A DNA stretch of 35,673 nucleotides from Oxalobacteraceae bacterium (GTDB lineage Bacteria > Pseudomonadota > Gammaproteobacteria > Burkholderiales > Burkholderiaceae_D). How positions within the stretch are numbered: the stretch's first letter is position 1; each line of letters starts with the position of its first letter. The notes below the pieces were generated by a model, which did no database searches, was not told the origin of the DNA, and saw only the letters and a program-made list of their open reading frames with translations. The stretch spans positions 1 to 35,673 of the forward strand of contig JAIZVZ010000035.1 of NCBI GenBank assembly GCA_021768485.1, read 5' to 3'. Of this stretch, positions 24,556 through 32,652 are shown piece by piece. The position numbers were made by a program, and so were the translations under genes.

Positions 24556-25710
24556 CTAGAGCGCCCGCTCGTAGACCTGGCGGCTGATTGCCAGCGTCAT
24601 GTCTTCGCGTTCGCCGAGCGCGCTCATGCCGTGCTCTTCGAGTTTGGCCATCAATATCGCGATCGAGGCCGGCTTGATCTGATAATCGCTCAAATGCGTC
24701 GGCAACGTCATTTTTTCGAAAAAGGCGCGGGTCGCCGCGATGCCGGCCGTAATGCGTTCGTCGGCCGTGCCCTCGGTGATATGCCAGACCCGTGTCGCAT
24801 ATTGCAGCAATTTGTCGCGTTTCGATTCGCGTCGTACGCTGAGCAAAGCCGGCAGGACGATGGCCAGGGTTTGCGCATGATCGAGTCCGTGCAGGGCCGT
24901 CAGTTCATGCCCGAGCATATGGGTGGCCCAGTCCTGCGGCACGCCGGCGCCGATCAGGCCGTTCAGCGCCAGTGTGGCGGTCCACATCAGGTTGGCGCGC
25001 ACGGCGTAATTATGCGGTTCGGCCAGCGCCTGCGGGCCGATCTCGGTCAGCGTGAGCAGCAAGCCTTCGGCAAAGCGGTCCTGCACCCGGGCGTCGACCG
25101 GATAGGTCAGATATTGTTCGACGATATGCACGAAGGCGTCGACCACGCCATTGGCGACCTGGCGCGGCGGCAGCGAATACGTGACAGTCGGATCGAGTAT
25201 CGAAAACACGGGAAAGGTCGCCTCGCTGCTGAAGACCAGCTTGTCGCCGCGTGCGCGGTAGCTGATCACGGCGCCGCAATTCATTTCCGAGCCGGTGGCC
25301 GGCAAGGTCAGCACGGTACCGAAAGGCATGGCCTGTGTCACCGGTGTCTGCTTGGACAGGATGTCCCACGGCTCGCCCTTGAATTTCAGGGCGGCGGCGA
25401 TGAATTTGGTGCCGTCGATGACTGAGCCGCCGCCCACTGCCAGCAGAAAGTCGATGTTTTTTTCGCGCGCCAGCGCCACCGCCTTCATCAGCGTTTCGTA
25501 TGCCGGATTGGGCTCGATGCCTTCAAACAGAAAGTGCTGGCGCGATCCCAGTGCCGCCTGTACCTGGGCCAGCACGCCGTTGTGCTTGATGCTGCCGCCG
25601 CCGGCGGTAATCAAGACCCGTGCGTGGCGCGGAATATGGGCGTCGAGGGCGCCGATTTCACCTTCGCCGAAAATGATTTTGGTCGGATTATGAAAAATAA
25701 AGTTTTGCAT
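24556..25710 (-). CDS. yqhD: YqhD-like iron/zinc-dependent alcohol dehydrogenase (aldehyde reductase)
   Basis: 384 residues (E. coli YqhD 387) from an ATG at 25710 preceded by AAAAGGCG; the frame stays open for 150 codons upstream but that part is not family sequence. NADPH-binding GGGSVIDGTK (residues 93-102) and the four metal ligands Asp191, His195, His264 and His278 are all present with a constant offset of three from YqhD. The enzyme reduces toxic short aldehydes (acrolein, malondialdehyde, glyoxal-type) with NADPH. The TetR gene upstream on the same strand and the neighbouring ahpC-ahpF genes support an electrophile/oxidative-stress role. Confidence 0.92.
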   Translation of the reverse strand: MQNFIFHNPTKIIFGEGEIGALDAHIPRHARVLITAGGGSIKHNGVLAQVQAALGSRQHFLFEGIEPNPAYETLMKAVALAREKNIDFLLAVGGGSVIDGTKFIAAALKFKGEPWDILSKQTPVTQAMPFGTVLTLPATGSEMNCGAVISYRARGDKLVFSSEATFPVFSILDPTVTYSLPPRQVANGVVDAFVHIVEQYLTYPVDARVQDRFAEGLLLTLTEIGPQALAEPHNYAVRANLMWTATLALNGLIGAGVPQDWATHMLGHELTALHGLDHAQTLAIVLPALLSVRRESKRDKLLQYATRVWHITEGTADERITAGIAATRAFFEKMTLPTHLSDYQIKPASIAILMAKLEEHGMSALGEREDMTLAISRQVYERAL

Positions 25711-25795
25711 GATGCGCCTTTTTATTGTTGGTGGAGAGATTGCTGCTAGAGCCGACGGCCGCGGCCAGGTAAACACGGAACAGGTAATCCGGGGC

Positions 25796-25843
25796 GGTAG
25801 TGCGGGGAATAGGTAGTGCGGCGAATAGGTAGTGCGGCGAATA
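25796..25843. repeat. 16-bp tandem repeat upstream of the yqhD-like gene
   Basis: GGTAGTGCGGCGAATA occurs twice exactly (25812-25827, 25828-25843) and once with one change (25796-25811). Degenerate units extend to about 25769 on the left (GGTAAACACGGAACA, GGTAATCCGGGGC). It lies 86 bp before the yqhD-like start, between it and the TetR stop. Confidence 0.85.
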
Positions 25844-25925
25844 TAATGCGGGGACGGCGATTCGAGCGTGGCGGCACGGCTGCCGGCAGGCGGCGCGGGC
25901 CTTCGGTGTTTGCCGGTGGCGGCAG

Positions 25926-26528
25926 TCATGTCGGTATCGCAAATAGCAAATCGAACATCGCCTCCACGCAGGCGTGCAGCGGCGCCACCGAATCGTCCAG
26001 TTTCATGCGCAGCAGGCTGCCTTCCCAGGCGCTCCAGAACAGGTCGGCCATGGCCTCGGGCGTGAGGTCGCGGCGCACCGATCCGTAGTCCTGGCCGCGC
26101 CGCAGGTAGTCGGCAAAGCCGAGCCGCCAGTCGGCTATGGTGGTGCGGACGGCTTCGCGGCACAGCGCGCTCGATTGCGCGATCTCGCCGGCGAAATTGC
26201 CGAGCAGGCAGCCGCAGCGGTCGTCGCAGGCTTCGTAATCGAGCACGATGCGGCCGTAGATGGCGCGCAGCGCCTGCAGCGGATCGGCGGCATCCGTCAG
26301 CTGCGCATAGCGCGACCAGTCGGCGGCCTCTTGCGCAGCATAGTGGCGCAGGATGGCGGCGGCAAACACTTCCTTGCTGTCGAAATAATTGTAGAACGAG
26401 CCTTTCGGGACACCGGCGCGGCCGACGATGTCTTGCACGCCTGTGCCGTGGTAGCCTTTTCTGGCAAATAGCGTCACGCCTGCTTCGAGCAGTTTGTCGC
26501 GAAAGTCTTCTGTGCGGCGAATAGTCAT
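25926..26528 (-). CDS. TetR-family transcriptional regulator
   Basis: 200 residues. The N-terminal helix-turn-helix is clear: LLEAGVTLFARKGYHGTGVQDIVGRAGVPKGSFYNYFDSKEVF. The ligand domain contains DDRCGCLLGNFAGEIAQSS, a Cys-rich G-C-L-L-G-N segment like that of the AcuR/NemR group, some of which sense quinones or reactive aldehydes through cysteine. It lies 215 bp upstream of the yqhD-like gene on the same strand, the arrangement expected for a local repressor. Its own -10 is only 6 nt from the ATG, so the message is probably leaderless. Regulator identity is firm, inducer is inference. Confidence 0.92.
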   Translation of the reverse strand: MTIRRTEDFRDKLLEAGVTLFARKGYHGTGVQDIVGRAGVPKGSFYNYFDSKEVFAAAILRHYAAQEAADWSRYAQLTDAADPLQALRAIYGRIVLDYEACDDRCGCLLGNFAGEIAQSSALCREAVRTTIADWRLGFADYLRRGQDYGSVRRDLTPEAMADLFWSAWEGSLLRMKLDDSVAPLHACVEAMFDLLFAIPT

Positions 26529-26534
26529 CTCGTT

Positions 26535-26565
26535 ATTATATGACCGGTCGTCTCAAGATGGTCAA
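26535..26565 (-). promoter_or_regulatory. TetR gene promoter with overlapping palindrome
   Basis: On the minus strand TATAAT (26535-26540) has TTGACC (26560-26565) 19 nt upstream. The palindrome GACCGGTC (26542-26549) lies in the spacer and would suit autoregulation. The ATG begins 6 nt after the -10. Confidence 0.5.
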
Positions 26566-26795
26566 CTCTTTTGTGCGGCGCGCTCTTCCGGGGCAAGGGC
26601 GGGCTCGAGTCCGCCACAGCGATGGCCGCAGTCGTTTATACTGGCCCCCCTTCCTTTTTTATCGGCCGCCGGCAGCTTGGCGGCGGCCCATGACGATTGC
26701 CGAGACTACATGACTGTTGCCGCTAGCAGGCCGCCAATGACTGGCAGCGCCGATATTTTCATCTGTAATGTTGCTGTCTTGCCGGCGGTGTGTCC

Positions 26796-27554
26796 ATGAT
26801 GGCCCCGGCCCTGCTTGCCATCATTCCCAACCTGTTGCTCGGTGTTGCGCTCGGTGCGGTCGGCGGCCTGCTGGGCATTGGCGGCGGCCTGATTGCAATT
26901 CCGCTGCTCGGCTTTGTGTACGGCATGGATCAGCATCTGGCACAGGGCACGGCCCTGGTGATGATCTTGCCCAATGTGCTGATCGGCTTCGTGCGCTACC
27001 GCCAGCGCAATGCGATCGACTTGCGCGCCACGGCCTGGCTGTGCCTGACCGCCGTGGCCGCGACCTTCATCTCGGCGCATTTTGCGGCACGCATCGACGG
27101 TGCGCAATTGCGGGTGGCGTTCGCCATGTTTTTGCTGGTTCTGGCGGCCTACTTCATGTGGCAGTTGCGCGTCAGGCCCGGTCTCGGCAATGCCTGGCTG
27201 TCGCCGCGCTTTTTGCCGGTGGTCGGCGTGATCAGCGGCCTCATGTCGGGCCTGTTTTCGGTCGGCGGCGGTCTGGTTGCGGTGCCGGCGCTGGTCAGTC
27301 TGTTCGGCATGAAGCAAACCATGGCTCAGGGCTTGGCCATGGCCCTGGTGGTGCCGGCCTCGGTGGTGGCTTTGTTTTCCTATGCTCAAGCCGGCCATGT
27401 CAGCTGGACAACCGGCCTGGCGCTGGCGATCGGCGGCTTGCTCAGCGTCTCGTGGGGCGTCGCGCTGGCCCACCGTTTTTCGCCGCGCCGCTTGCGGCTC
27501 ACGTTTTGTGCAGTCTTGATTGCCACCGCGCTATTCATGTTGTTCGCGCATTGA
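26796..27554 (+). CDS. TSUP-family (TauE/SafE) membrane permease
   Basis: 252 residues from the ATG at 26796, favoured because GGCGG (26784-26788) is spaced 7 nt from it; a GTG at 26790 and an ATG at 26799 are alternatives. About eight hydrophobic helices in two inverted halves, each with the family glycine motif: GAVGGLLGIGGGLIAIPLL and GLMSGLFSVGGGLVAVPAL. The family moves sulfite, sulfoacetate and other small organosulfur or carboxylate anions. The substrate cannot be read here. It precedes oxc on the same strand by 295 bp; an oxalate or formate link would be speculation. Confidence 0.9.
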   Translation: MMAPALLAIIPNLLLGVALGAVGGLLGIGGGLIAIPLLGFVYGMDQHLAQGTALVMILPNVLIGFVRYRQRNAIDLRATAWLCLTAVAATFISAHFAARIDGAQLRVAFAMFLLVLAAYFMWQLRVRPGLGNAWLSPRFLPVVGVISGLMSGLFSVGGGLVAVPALVSLFGMKQTMAQGLAMALVVPASVVALFSYAQAGHVSWTTGLALAIGGLLSVSWGVALAHRFSPRRLRLTFCAVLIATALFMLFAH

Positions 27555-27559
27555 AAATT

Positions 27560-27573
27560 TGACTGCGGTCAAG
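27560..27573. promoter_or_regulatory. FNR-type box 1
   Basis: TTGAC-TGCG-GTCAA, a perfect inverted repeat with the FNR/CRP-family half-site spacing (TTGAy-N4-rTCAA), 6 nt after the permease stop. Confidence 0.4.
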
Positions 27574-27752
27574 GATGGCAGTCAATGCCGTCAATTGCCT
27601 TCAGTTGTAATGCGTTGCACTGTGTTGCGTTTGGCCCAGGTGACGGATCGATCGCAAACTTGACCAAATGATATCGACCACTTCCATCCTTGTCTTTGTT
27701 GCGCTGCAGCTGCGATGCAAGATAGTCGCTGCGATAAGAAAAATCGACGCTC

Positions 27753-27766
27753 TTGACCTAGGTCAA
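27753..27766 (+). promoter_or_regulatory. FNR-type box 2 in the oxc promoter
   Basis: TTGACCTAGGTCAA is a perfect 14-bp palindrome fitting TTGAy-N4-rTCAA. Its centre (27759.5) is about 41.5 nt before a start predicted from the -10-like CATACT (27790-27795), the class II activator position. Confidence 0.5.
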
Positions 27767-27802
27767 CGAGATTTTTGAAAGGTCCGCCCCATACTAACAG
27801 GC

Positions 27803-27816
27803 ACGTTGCACAACGT
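27803..27816. promoter_or_regulatory. Inverted repeat at the predicted oxc transcription start
   Basis: ACGTTG-CA-CAACGT, 6-bp arms two bases apart, overlaps or just follows the predicted start site. It could be a repressor operator. Confidence 0.35.
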
Positions 27817-27849
27817 TTATCGAACTCAACCGAAGAGAGACATTTCATT

Positions 27850-29565
27850 ATGAAAAACGACATTCAAGCAGTATCCGAAGCGACAGAATTGACCGACGGT
27901 TTCCATCTTCTGATCGATGCCCTGAAAATGAACAATATCGACACCATTTATGGCGTGCTCGGTATCCCTGTTACAGCGCTGGGTCGCTTGTGGCAAGCTG
28001 AAGGCGGCCATTTCTACAGCTTCCGTCACGAACAACACGCTGGCTTTGCTGCATCGATCGCCGGTTTCATCACTAAAAAGCCAGGTATTTGCGTGACTGT
28101 TTCCGCACCAGGTTTCTTGAACGGTTTGACAGCTCTGGCACACGCCACGACCAACTGCTTCCCAATGATTTTGATGAGCGGTTCTTCCGAACGCGAAATC
28201 GTCGACCTGCAACAAGGCGACTACGAAGAAATGGACCAACTGAACATCGCTCGTCCACATTGCAAAGCAGCGTTCCGTATCAACCGCGCTGAAGACATCG
28301 GTGTTGGTATCGCTCGCGCGATCCGTACCGCTGTATCCGGTCGTCCAGGTGGTGTATATCTGGATCTGCCAGCACGTTTGTTCACACAAACAATGACAGT
28401 TGAAGAAGGCGCGAAATCGTTGTTCGTTCCTATCGATCCAGCTCCAGCACAAATCCCTGCACCAGACGCAGTTGCACGCGCTGTTGACCTGATCAAGAAC
28501 GCCAAGAAGCCACTGATCCTGTTGGGTAAAGGCGCTGCTTACGCTCAAGTCGATGACTCCATCAAGGCTCTGATCGAAGAAACCGGCATCCCATTCACAC
28601 CAATGTCGATGGCCAAGGGCCTGTTGTCGGATCTGCATCCACAAAACGCGGCTGCTGCACGCTCGTTCGTGCTGCCAGAATCCGACGTTGTGATCCTGAT
28701 CGGTGCACGTCTGAACTGGCTGCTGGCTCATGGTAAGGGCAAGACATGGGGCGGTTCCAAGAAGTTCGTTCAAATCGATATCCAATCGAACGAAATGGAC
28801 AGCAACGTTCAAATCGCTGCACCACTGGTTGGCGATATCGGTTCCGTCGTTGCCGCTCTGCGCACTGGCCTGAAGGGCTTCAAGGCAGATGCAACATGGA
28901 TGTCGGCAATCGCAGAACGCGTAGCCGGCAGCAAGGCTAAACTGGCTCCTAAGCTGGCTACCGCTACACCACTGATGAACTACTCGAACTCGCTCGGCGC
29001 AGTGCGTGAAGTGTTGAAGGCTTACCCAGATATCAGCCTGGTTAACGAAGGCGCGAACGCTCTCGATAACTGCCGTATGATCGTTGACCAATACCAACCA
29101 CGTAAGCGCCTCGATACAGGTACATGGGGTGTCATGGGTATCGGTATGGGTTACTGCGTTGCAGCTGCAACCGTTACCGGCAAACCAGTTGTTGCAGTTG
29201 AAGGCGACTCCGCTTTCGGCTTCAGCGGCATGGAAATCGAAACACTGGTTCGTTACAACCTGCCAGTTACCGTTATCGTCATGAACAACGGCGGTATCTA
29301 CAAGGGTGACGAAGTGATCGCCGGCGCCAAGGAAGCTGCTTGCACATTGTTCACACCAGGCATCCGTTACGACAAGATGATGGAATCGTTCGGTGGTCAA
29401 GGCTTCCACGCTACGACTCCAGAAGAACTGGCCAAGTTCCTGAAACAAGCTATCGATTCGGGCAAGCCAACTCTGATCAATGCTGTCATCGATCCATCCG
29501 CTGGTGTTGAATCGGGCCGTATCCAAGGTCTGAACATCGTCAGCCAAGTTGGCAAGAAGAAGTAA
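27850..29565 (+). CDS. oxc: Oxalyl-CoA decarboxylase
   Basis: 571 residues (Oxalobacter formigenes enzyme 568). It converts oxalyl-CoA to formyl-CoA and CO2 with thiamine diphosphate. Seen: catalytic Glu61 in [22 protein letters not shown] in the pyrimidine domain; [12 protein letters not shown]; Rossmann middle domain; and the TPP-binding stretch [15 protein letters not shown] (from 452) with VMNNGG. GAAGAGAGA precedes the ATG by 9 nt. Codon use stands out: CCA, ACA, GTT, GCT, CAA dominate and TTA, CTA, TCA appear absent, the same bias as ahpC, so high expression rather than foreign origin is the simpler reading. The usual partner formyl-CoA transferase (frc) and an oxalate:formate antiporter are not in the window. 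It is flanked by an FNR-like promoter and a strong terminator. Confidence 0.97.
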   Translation: MKNDIQAVSEATELTDGFHLLIDALKMNNIDTIYGVLGIPVTALGRLWQAEGGHFYSFRHEQHAGFAASIAGFITKKPGICVTVSAPGFLNGLTALAHATTNCFPMILMSGSSEREIVDLQQGDYEEMDQLNIARPHCKAAFRINRAEDIGVGIARAIRTAVSGRPGGVYLDLPARLFTQTMTVEEGAKSLFVPIDPAPAQIPAPDAVARAVDLIKNAKKPLILLGKGAAYAQVDDSIKALIEETGIPFTPMSMAKGLLSDLHPQNAAAARSFVLPESDVVILIGARLNWLLAHGKGKTWGGSKKFVQIDIQSNEMDSNVQIAAPLVGDIGSVVAALRTGLKGFKADATWMSAIAERVAGSKAKLAPKLATATPLMNYSNSLGAVREVLKAYPDISLVNEGANALDNCRMIVDQYQPRKRLDTGTWGVMGIGMGYCVAAATVTGKPVVAVEGDSAFGFSGMEIETLVRYNLPVTVIVMNNGGIYKGDEVIAGAKEAACTLFTPGIRYDKMMESFGGQGFHATTPEELAKFLKQAIDSGKPTLINAVIDPSAGVESGRIQGLNIVSQVGKKK

Positions 29566-29614
29566 TATTGCTTGCGACCAGCGGGCCTGATTCAGGTCCG
29601 TTTGGCAGCACGAC

Positions 29615-29650
29615 AAATGCCCCTTAGACTGCGGTTTAAGGGGCATTTTT
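29615..29650 (+). terminator. Intrinsic terminator of oxc
   Basis: Perfect 12-bp stem AAATGCCCCTTA (29615-29626) and TAAGGGGCATTT (29637-29648), loop of 10, ending in a T-run. A second imperfect hairpin (29583-29599) precedes it. Confidence 0.93.
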
Positions 29651-29713
29651 ATTGCCCGGCTTTTTGCGCAAACCGGCGGGCACATGCTTTCAGTGATTCC
29701 TTCCCGAGATTTT

Positions 29714-30478
29714 ATGTATAAACTTTTTTACTATCCCGATCGCGTCAAATACGGCACGCCCGAGCAGGCCGGTCTGGCGTTTGAAAACGTCATGTTCGCC
29801 AGCGCCGACGGCACCGCGCTGTCGGGATGGTTCATCCCCGCGCCGTGCGTGGCCGAAGGCACGGCGGCCAAGGGCACCGTGGTCCATATGCACGGCAATT
29901 CGCAAAACATGAGTGCGCACTGGTGTTTTGCCGATTGGCTGCCGGCCCGCGGCTACAATCTGTTCGTCTTTGATTATCGCGGCTACGGCCAGTCGCGCGG
30001 CGCGCCGGACCCGCAAGGTATTTTCGAGGATGCCGTGGCGGCGCTCGACTATGTGCGTGCCCGCCCTGATATCGAGGGCGGCAAGCTGTTCGTCTTTGGT
30101 CAGAGCCTGGGCGGCATGCTGGCGATTGCCGCTGCCGGCGCCAGTGGCCGCGGCGTGCGCGCGGTGGTGGCCGAGGCGCCGTTTCATTCCTATACGGCGA
30201 TGGCGGACGACCAGATGCCGGCCGAACAGCTGGTGCTCGACGACACCTATTGCGCGACGACGTATATCGCGCAACTGGCGCCGACGCCTTTGCTGCTATT
30301 GCACGGCACCAGCGATCGGGTCGTGCCGTATTCGCATTCGGTGACGCTGCTGGCCGAAGCCGGCGAACCCAAGCAATTGGTGACGATCGAGGGCGGCGAG
30401 CATAACGATGCCACCACGGCGCGCCACGGCACGCAATATCGCGATGTGATGCTGGCGTTTTTCGAGGCGGCGCCGTAA
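29714..30478 (+). CDS. Alpha/beta hydrolase (BEM46/YfhR-like)
   Basis: 254 residues from the ATG at 29714; an in-frame ATG at 29684 would add ten residues and cannot be excluded. Oxyanion region HMHGNSQNMSAHW, then FDYRGYGQSRG, nucleophile Ser in FGQSLGG, acid in GTSDRVVP and His in GGEHND form a full catalytic triad. Members of this group are serine hydrolases, often membrane associated; a short hydrophobic KLFYYPD start is present but no clean signal peptide. The substrate is unknown. Ends at its own terminator. Confidence 0.88.
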   Translation: MYKLFYYPDRVKYGTPEQAGLAFENVMFASADGTALSGWFIPAPCVAEGTAAKGTVVHMHGNSQNMSAHWCFADWLPARGYNLFVFDYRGYGQSRGAPDPQGIFEDAVAALDYVRARPDIEGGKLFVFGQSLGGMLAIAAAGASGRGVRAVVAEAPFHSYTAMADDQMPAEQLVLDDTYCATTYIAQLAPTPLLLLHGTSDRVVPYSHSVTLLAEAGEPKQLVTIEGGEHNDATTARHGTQYRDVMLAFFEAAP

Positions 30479-30486
30479 GGGCGCGC

Positions 30487-30518
30487 GAAGCGGCTTTGCT
30501 GTTTGCCGCTTCGTTTTT
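30487..30518 (+). terminator. Intrinsic terminator of the hydrolase gene
   Basis: GAAGCGGC (30487-30494) and GCCGCTTC (30505-30512) form a perfect 8-bp stem with a 10-nt loop followed by GTTTTT, 8 nt after the stop. Confidence 0.88.
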
Positions 30519-30576
30519 CGTCACCTCATTGTTCACTCATCGTTCGCCACCTGCCACTGCCGCACTGGTAGTCTGA

Positions 30577-31320
30577 TTATTGATGCGCCAGCAGGCGCAG
30601 CATGAGTGGCGCCAGCGCCGGCGTCAGCAAGGCCGTCAGGACGCCGTTCAAGCCCATGCCGAGTCCGGCGAAGGCGCCCATTTCCGGGCTGACCTGAAAG
30701 GCGCGTGCCGTGCCGATGCCGTGCGACGTCACGCCCAGCGCAAAGCCGCGCACCTGATGCGATTCGATGCGCATCCAGTTGAACAGCGCGCGGGCGACGA
30801 CGGTGCCGAAGATGCCGGTGCCGATCACCAGCATCGCAGTGACCGCAGGCAGTCCGCCGAGTTTTTCCGAGACCGCCATGGCGATTGGCGTGGTGGCCGA
30901 TTTCGGTCCGATCGACAGCGCCAGCTGGTTTGAGCCGCCCATCAACAGCATGATGGCGATGGCCGACACGATGGCGGTGACCGAGCCGCACAGAATGCCG
31001 CAAAACAGCGGCCAGAAGGATTTCCGCAAGCGCGGCAACTGGCGCGCCAGTGGAATGGCCAGCGCCACCGTGGCCGGCCCCAGCAGGAAGTGGACGAACT
31101 GGGCGCCTGAAAAATAATCATGATAAGACATGCCGCTAAAGGCCAGTACCGCGCACACCAGCGCGATGGCAATTGCCACCGGATTGACCAGCGGCGAAAA
31201 TTTGCAACTGGCGTAGAGCCAGTGCGCACAGGCATAGGCGCATAAAGTCAGCGTCAGGCCGAGCAGCGGCGAGGCCGACAGATAAACCCAGATCAGGCCG
31301 AATTCGGGCAGCTTATGCAT
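30577..31320 (-). CDS. lrgB: LrgB/CidB-type antiholin-like membrane protein
   Basis: 247 residues, the normal LrgB/YohK length, with about six to seven membrane helices. Family stretches LLGPATVALAIPL, SIGPKSATTPIAMAVSEKLGG and GVTSHGIGTARAF are intact. Pairs of LrgA and LrgB are linked to murein hydrolase export control and, in some bacteria and plants, to pyruvate or glycolate transport. Its start overlaps the end of lrgA by 8 nt (ATGCATAA), so the two are translationally coupled. No LytTR or LysR-type regulator lies alongside. Confidence 0.94.
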   Translation of the reverse strand: MHKLPEFGLIWVYLSASPLLGLTLTLCAYACAHWLYASCKFSPLVNPVAIAIALVCAVLAFSGMSYHDYFSGAQFVHFLLGPATVALAIPLARQLPRLRKSFWPLFCGILCGSVTAIVSAIAIMLLMGGSNQLALSIGPKSATTPIAMAVSEKLGGLPAVTAMLVIGTGIFGTVVARALFNWMRIESHQVRGFALGVTSHGIGTARAFQVSPEMGAFAGLGMGLNGVLTALLTPALAPLMLRLLAHQ

Positions 31321-31684
31321 CGGGCGTTCCTTTGTCCTGATGACGGCCTTGCAGCGCGCCCACTGCGCGCGTGACTGCGGCAGTGACGGCCAGCGTCAGC
31401 AGTGTGCTGACGACAACGGAGACGATGATGGCCGGCCACTGGCCGTTGATACGTGAGGCCACGGCGACGATGCCGACGCCGGCCGGCACAAACAGCAGCG
31501 ACAAATGGCGCAGCAATTCGCTGCCGGCCTGTTCGATGTGCGCCAGCAGGCCGGGCGCTGCCAGCAGGGCGCCGAACAATAGCAGCATGCCGACCACCGG
31601 GCCCGGAATCGGTATGCCGAGGGCAAAGACGACGCCTTCGCCGAGGCATTGAAAAATCAGCAGTGTGCTAAATGTGATTAACAT
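31313..31684 (-). CDS. lrgA: LrgA/CidA-type holin-like membrane protein
   Basis: 123 residues with four membrane helices and the family core GIPIPGPVVGMLLLFGALL, followed by LSLLFVPAGVGIV. GGAG precedes the ATG at 31684. It is the first gene of the lrgA-lrgB pair. In Gram-positive bacteria the pair modulates murein hydrolase activity; in many proteobacteria (YohJ/YohK) the role is unclear and small-molecule transport has been proposed. Confidence 0.93.
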   Translation of the reverse strand: MLITFSTLLIFQCLGEGVVFALGIPIPGPVVGMLLLFGALLAAPGLLAHIEQAGSELLRHLSLLFVPAGVGIVAVASRINGQWPAIIVSVVVSTLLTLAVTAAVTRAVGALQGRHQDKGTPDA

Positions 31685-31882
31685 CGTGTTCTCCGTTTTG
31701 CGCGCCGGCCGGCGCTATGTGGCAAGGCAGCAAGACTGGCGCCGCCGCTGCGGGTGTTTAGCGAGGGAAAGTTGCCTCCAGGATTCGACATCATACCCGA
31801 TCATACTTGCTGCCGCGCCTGGTTTTCCTGGCGCGCGATCGCTGACGCATGGCTGTCTGCCCGCGCCGTTGCCGGACGCGCC

Positions 31883-32269
31883 CTATCTGCCCCTGTCGCG
31901 TAAATCCTCGTCGGTCTTGTTTTGCCCCTCGTTGACATTAGGCGCGCGCAAATCGTTTTCGCCATTGTCTATGCAGTAGGCCCAAGCTGCCATGCGCGCG
32001 TCACGGGCATCGACCGCCTTGTCGTAGCCATAGTCGATAGCGAAGAGAACGACCTTGCGCATCGGCATTGAATCATAGACGTATTTTTTCATGGGCAAGT
32101 CTTTGGCCAGCGCATGGATGCGTGCATTATATGAATCGAGCGCCACGCTTTCCACCGCGCCGCAGGTTTCTTGTTTGACCAATTCCCAGGCAAAGTCTGC
32201 CGATGCATGTTGAGAGGTGGTCATGCCGATAATTAACAACATGGCTGCGCCGAGTTTGCCAGTTTTCAT
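31883..32269 (-). CDS. Small exported protein of unknown function
   Basis: 128 residues. AAGGATG precedes the ATG. Signal peptide of about 24 residues (ending HASA). The mature protein has two cysteines (in QETCGAV and WAYCIDNG) that may form a disulfide, and a hydrophilic, Asn/Asp-rich C-terminus. I do not recognise the family. It lies between lrgA and the less G+C-rich island, on the strand opposite the DUF4153 operon, and may belong to either side. Confidence 0.7.
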   Translation of the reverse strand: MKTGKLGAAMLLIIGMTTSQHASADFAWELVKQETCGAVESVALDSYNARIHALAKDLPMKKYVYDSMPMRKVVLFAIDYGYDKAVDARDARMAAWAYCIDNGENDLRAPNVNEGQNKTDEDLRDRGR

Positions 32270-32652
32270 TTTTCATCCTTATCTGCCGACGAGTTTTTTT
32301 GGTGCGTCAGCTTTGCTGTTATTTTCAATGTTATACACAAAGCGACTTACAAAGCTACTCACAAAACTGTTGTGCTGAATTGACACTTGGTGCGATGTGA
32401 CAGAACTATTTGGAATGGTCGCCGGTTGCTCTGCTTAATTTGTGGGCAATATAACAGAGGGCTTACGTGTACCTGCCCAGGCTTAATCTGATAAGCGGCT
32501 AGATGAATTAGGGCTCTAAGAGGGCGGTATTGGCCAAGAGCGGATGCTCAGGGTTGTCTTTCAATTTGGACAATGGCAGGATACTGCAGTGAGGGCGAAA
32601 AATATCTCAAAACAATTTTCTGTTTGTCTGTGGAGCTACTACGGGAATCACT
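32270..32652. other. 383-bp intergenic region upstream of the DUF4153 operon
   Basis: No credible gene. Composition is less G+C-rich than further left. A possible promoter for the plus-strand operon is TTGCTC (32427-32432), 17 nt, TATAAC (32450-32455), giving a leader near 190 nt. A 12-bp tandem repeat lies at 32337-32372. Confidence 0.45.
32337..32372. repeat. 12-bp imperfect tandem repeat, three units
   Basis: ACAAAGCGACTT, ACAAAGCTACTC and ACAAAACTGTTG follow one another without gap. The first two differ at two positions and the third is looser. Confidence 0.5.

Noticed and set aside
25711-26163. N-terminal extension of the yqhD-like frame
   Set aside because: YqhD homology and length begin at the ATG at 25710, which has a ribosome-binding site. 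The extension crosses the 16-bp repeats and overlaps the TetR gene.
27850-29565. oxc as a horizontally acquired gene
   Set aside because: Its codon bias differs from neighbours but matches ahpC, a native high-expression gene, so selection for expression is the simpler explanation.
27826-29685. 619-codon open frame antisense to oxc
   Set aside because: Its codons are in register with oxc, so it is open because oxc lacks TTA, CTA and TCA codons. The product has an implausible composition (many Cys and Trp) and no family resemblance.
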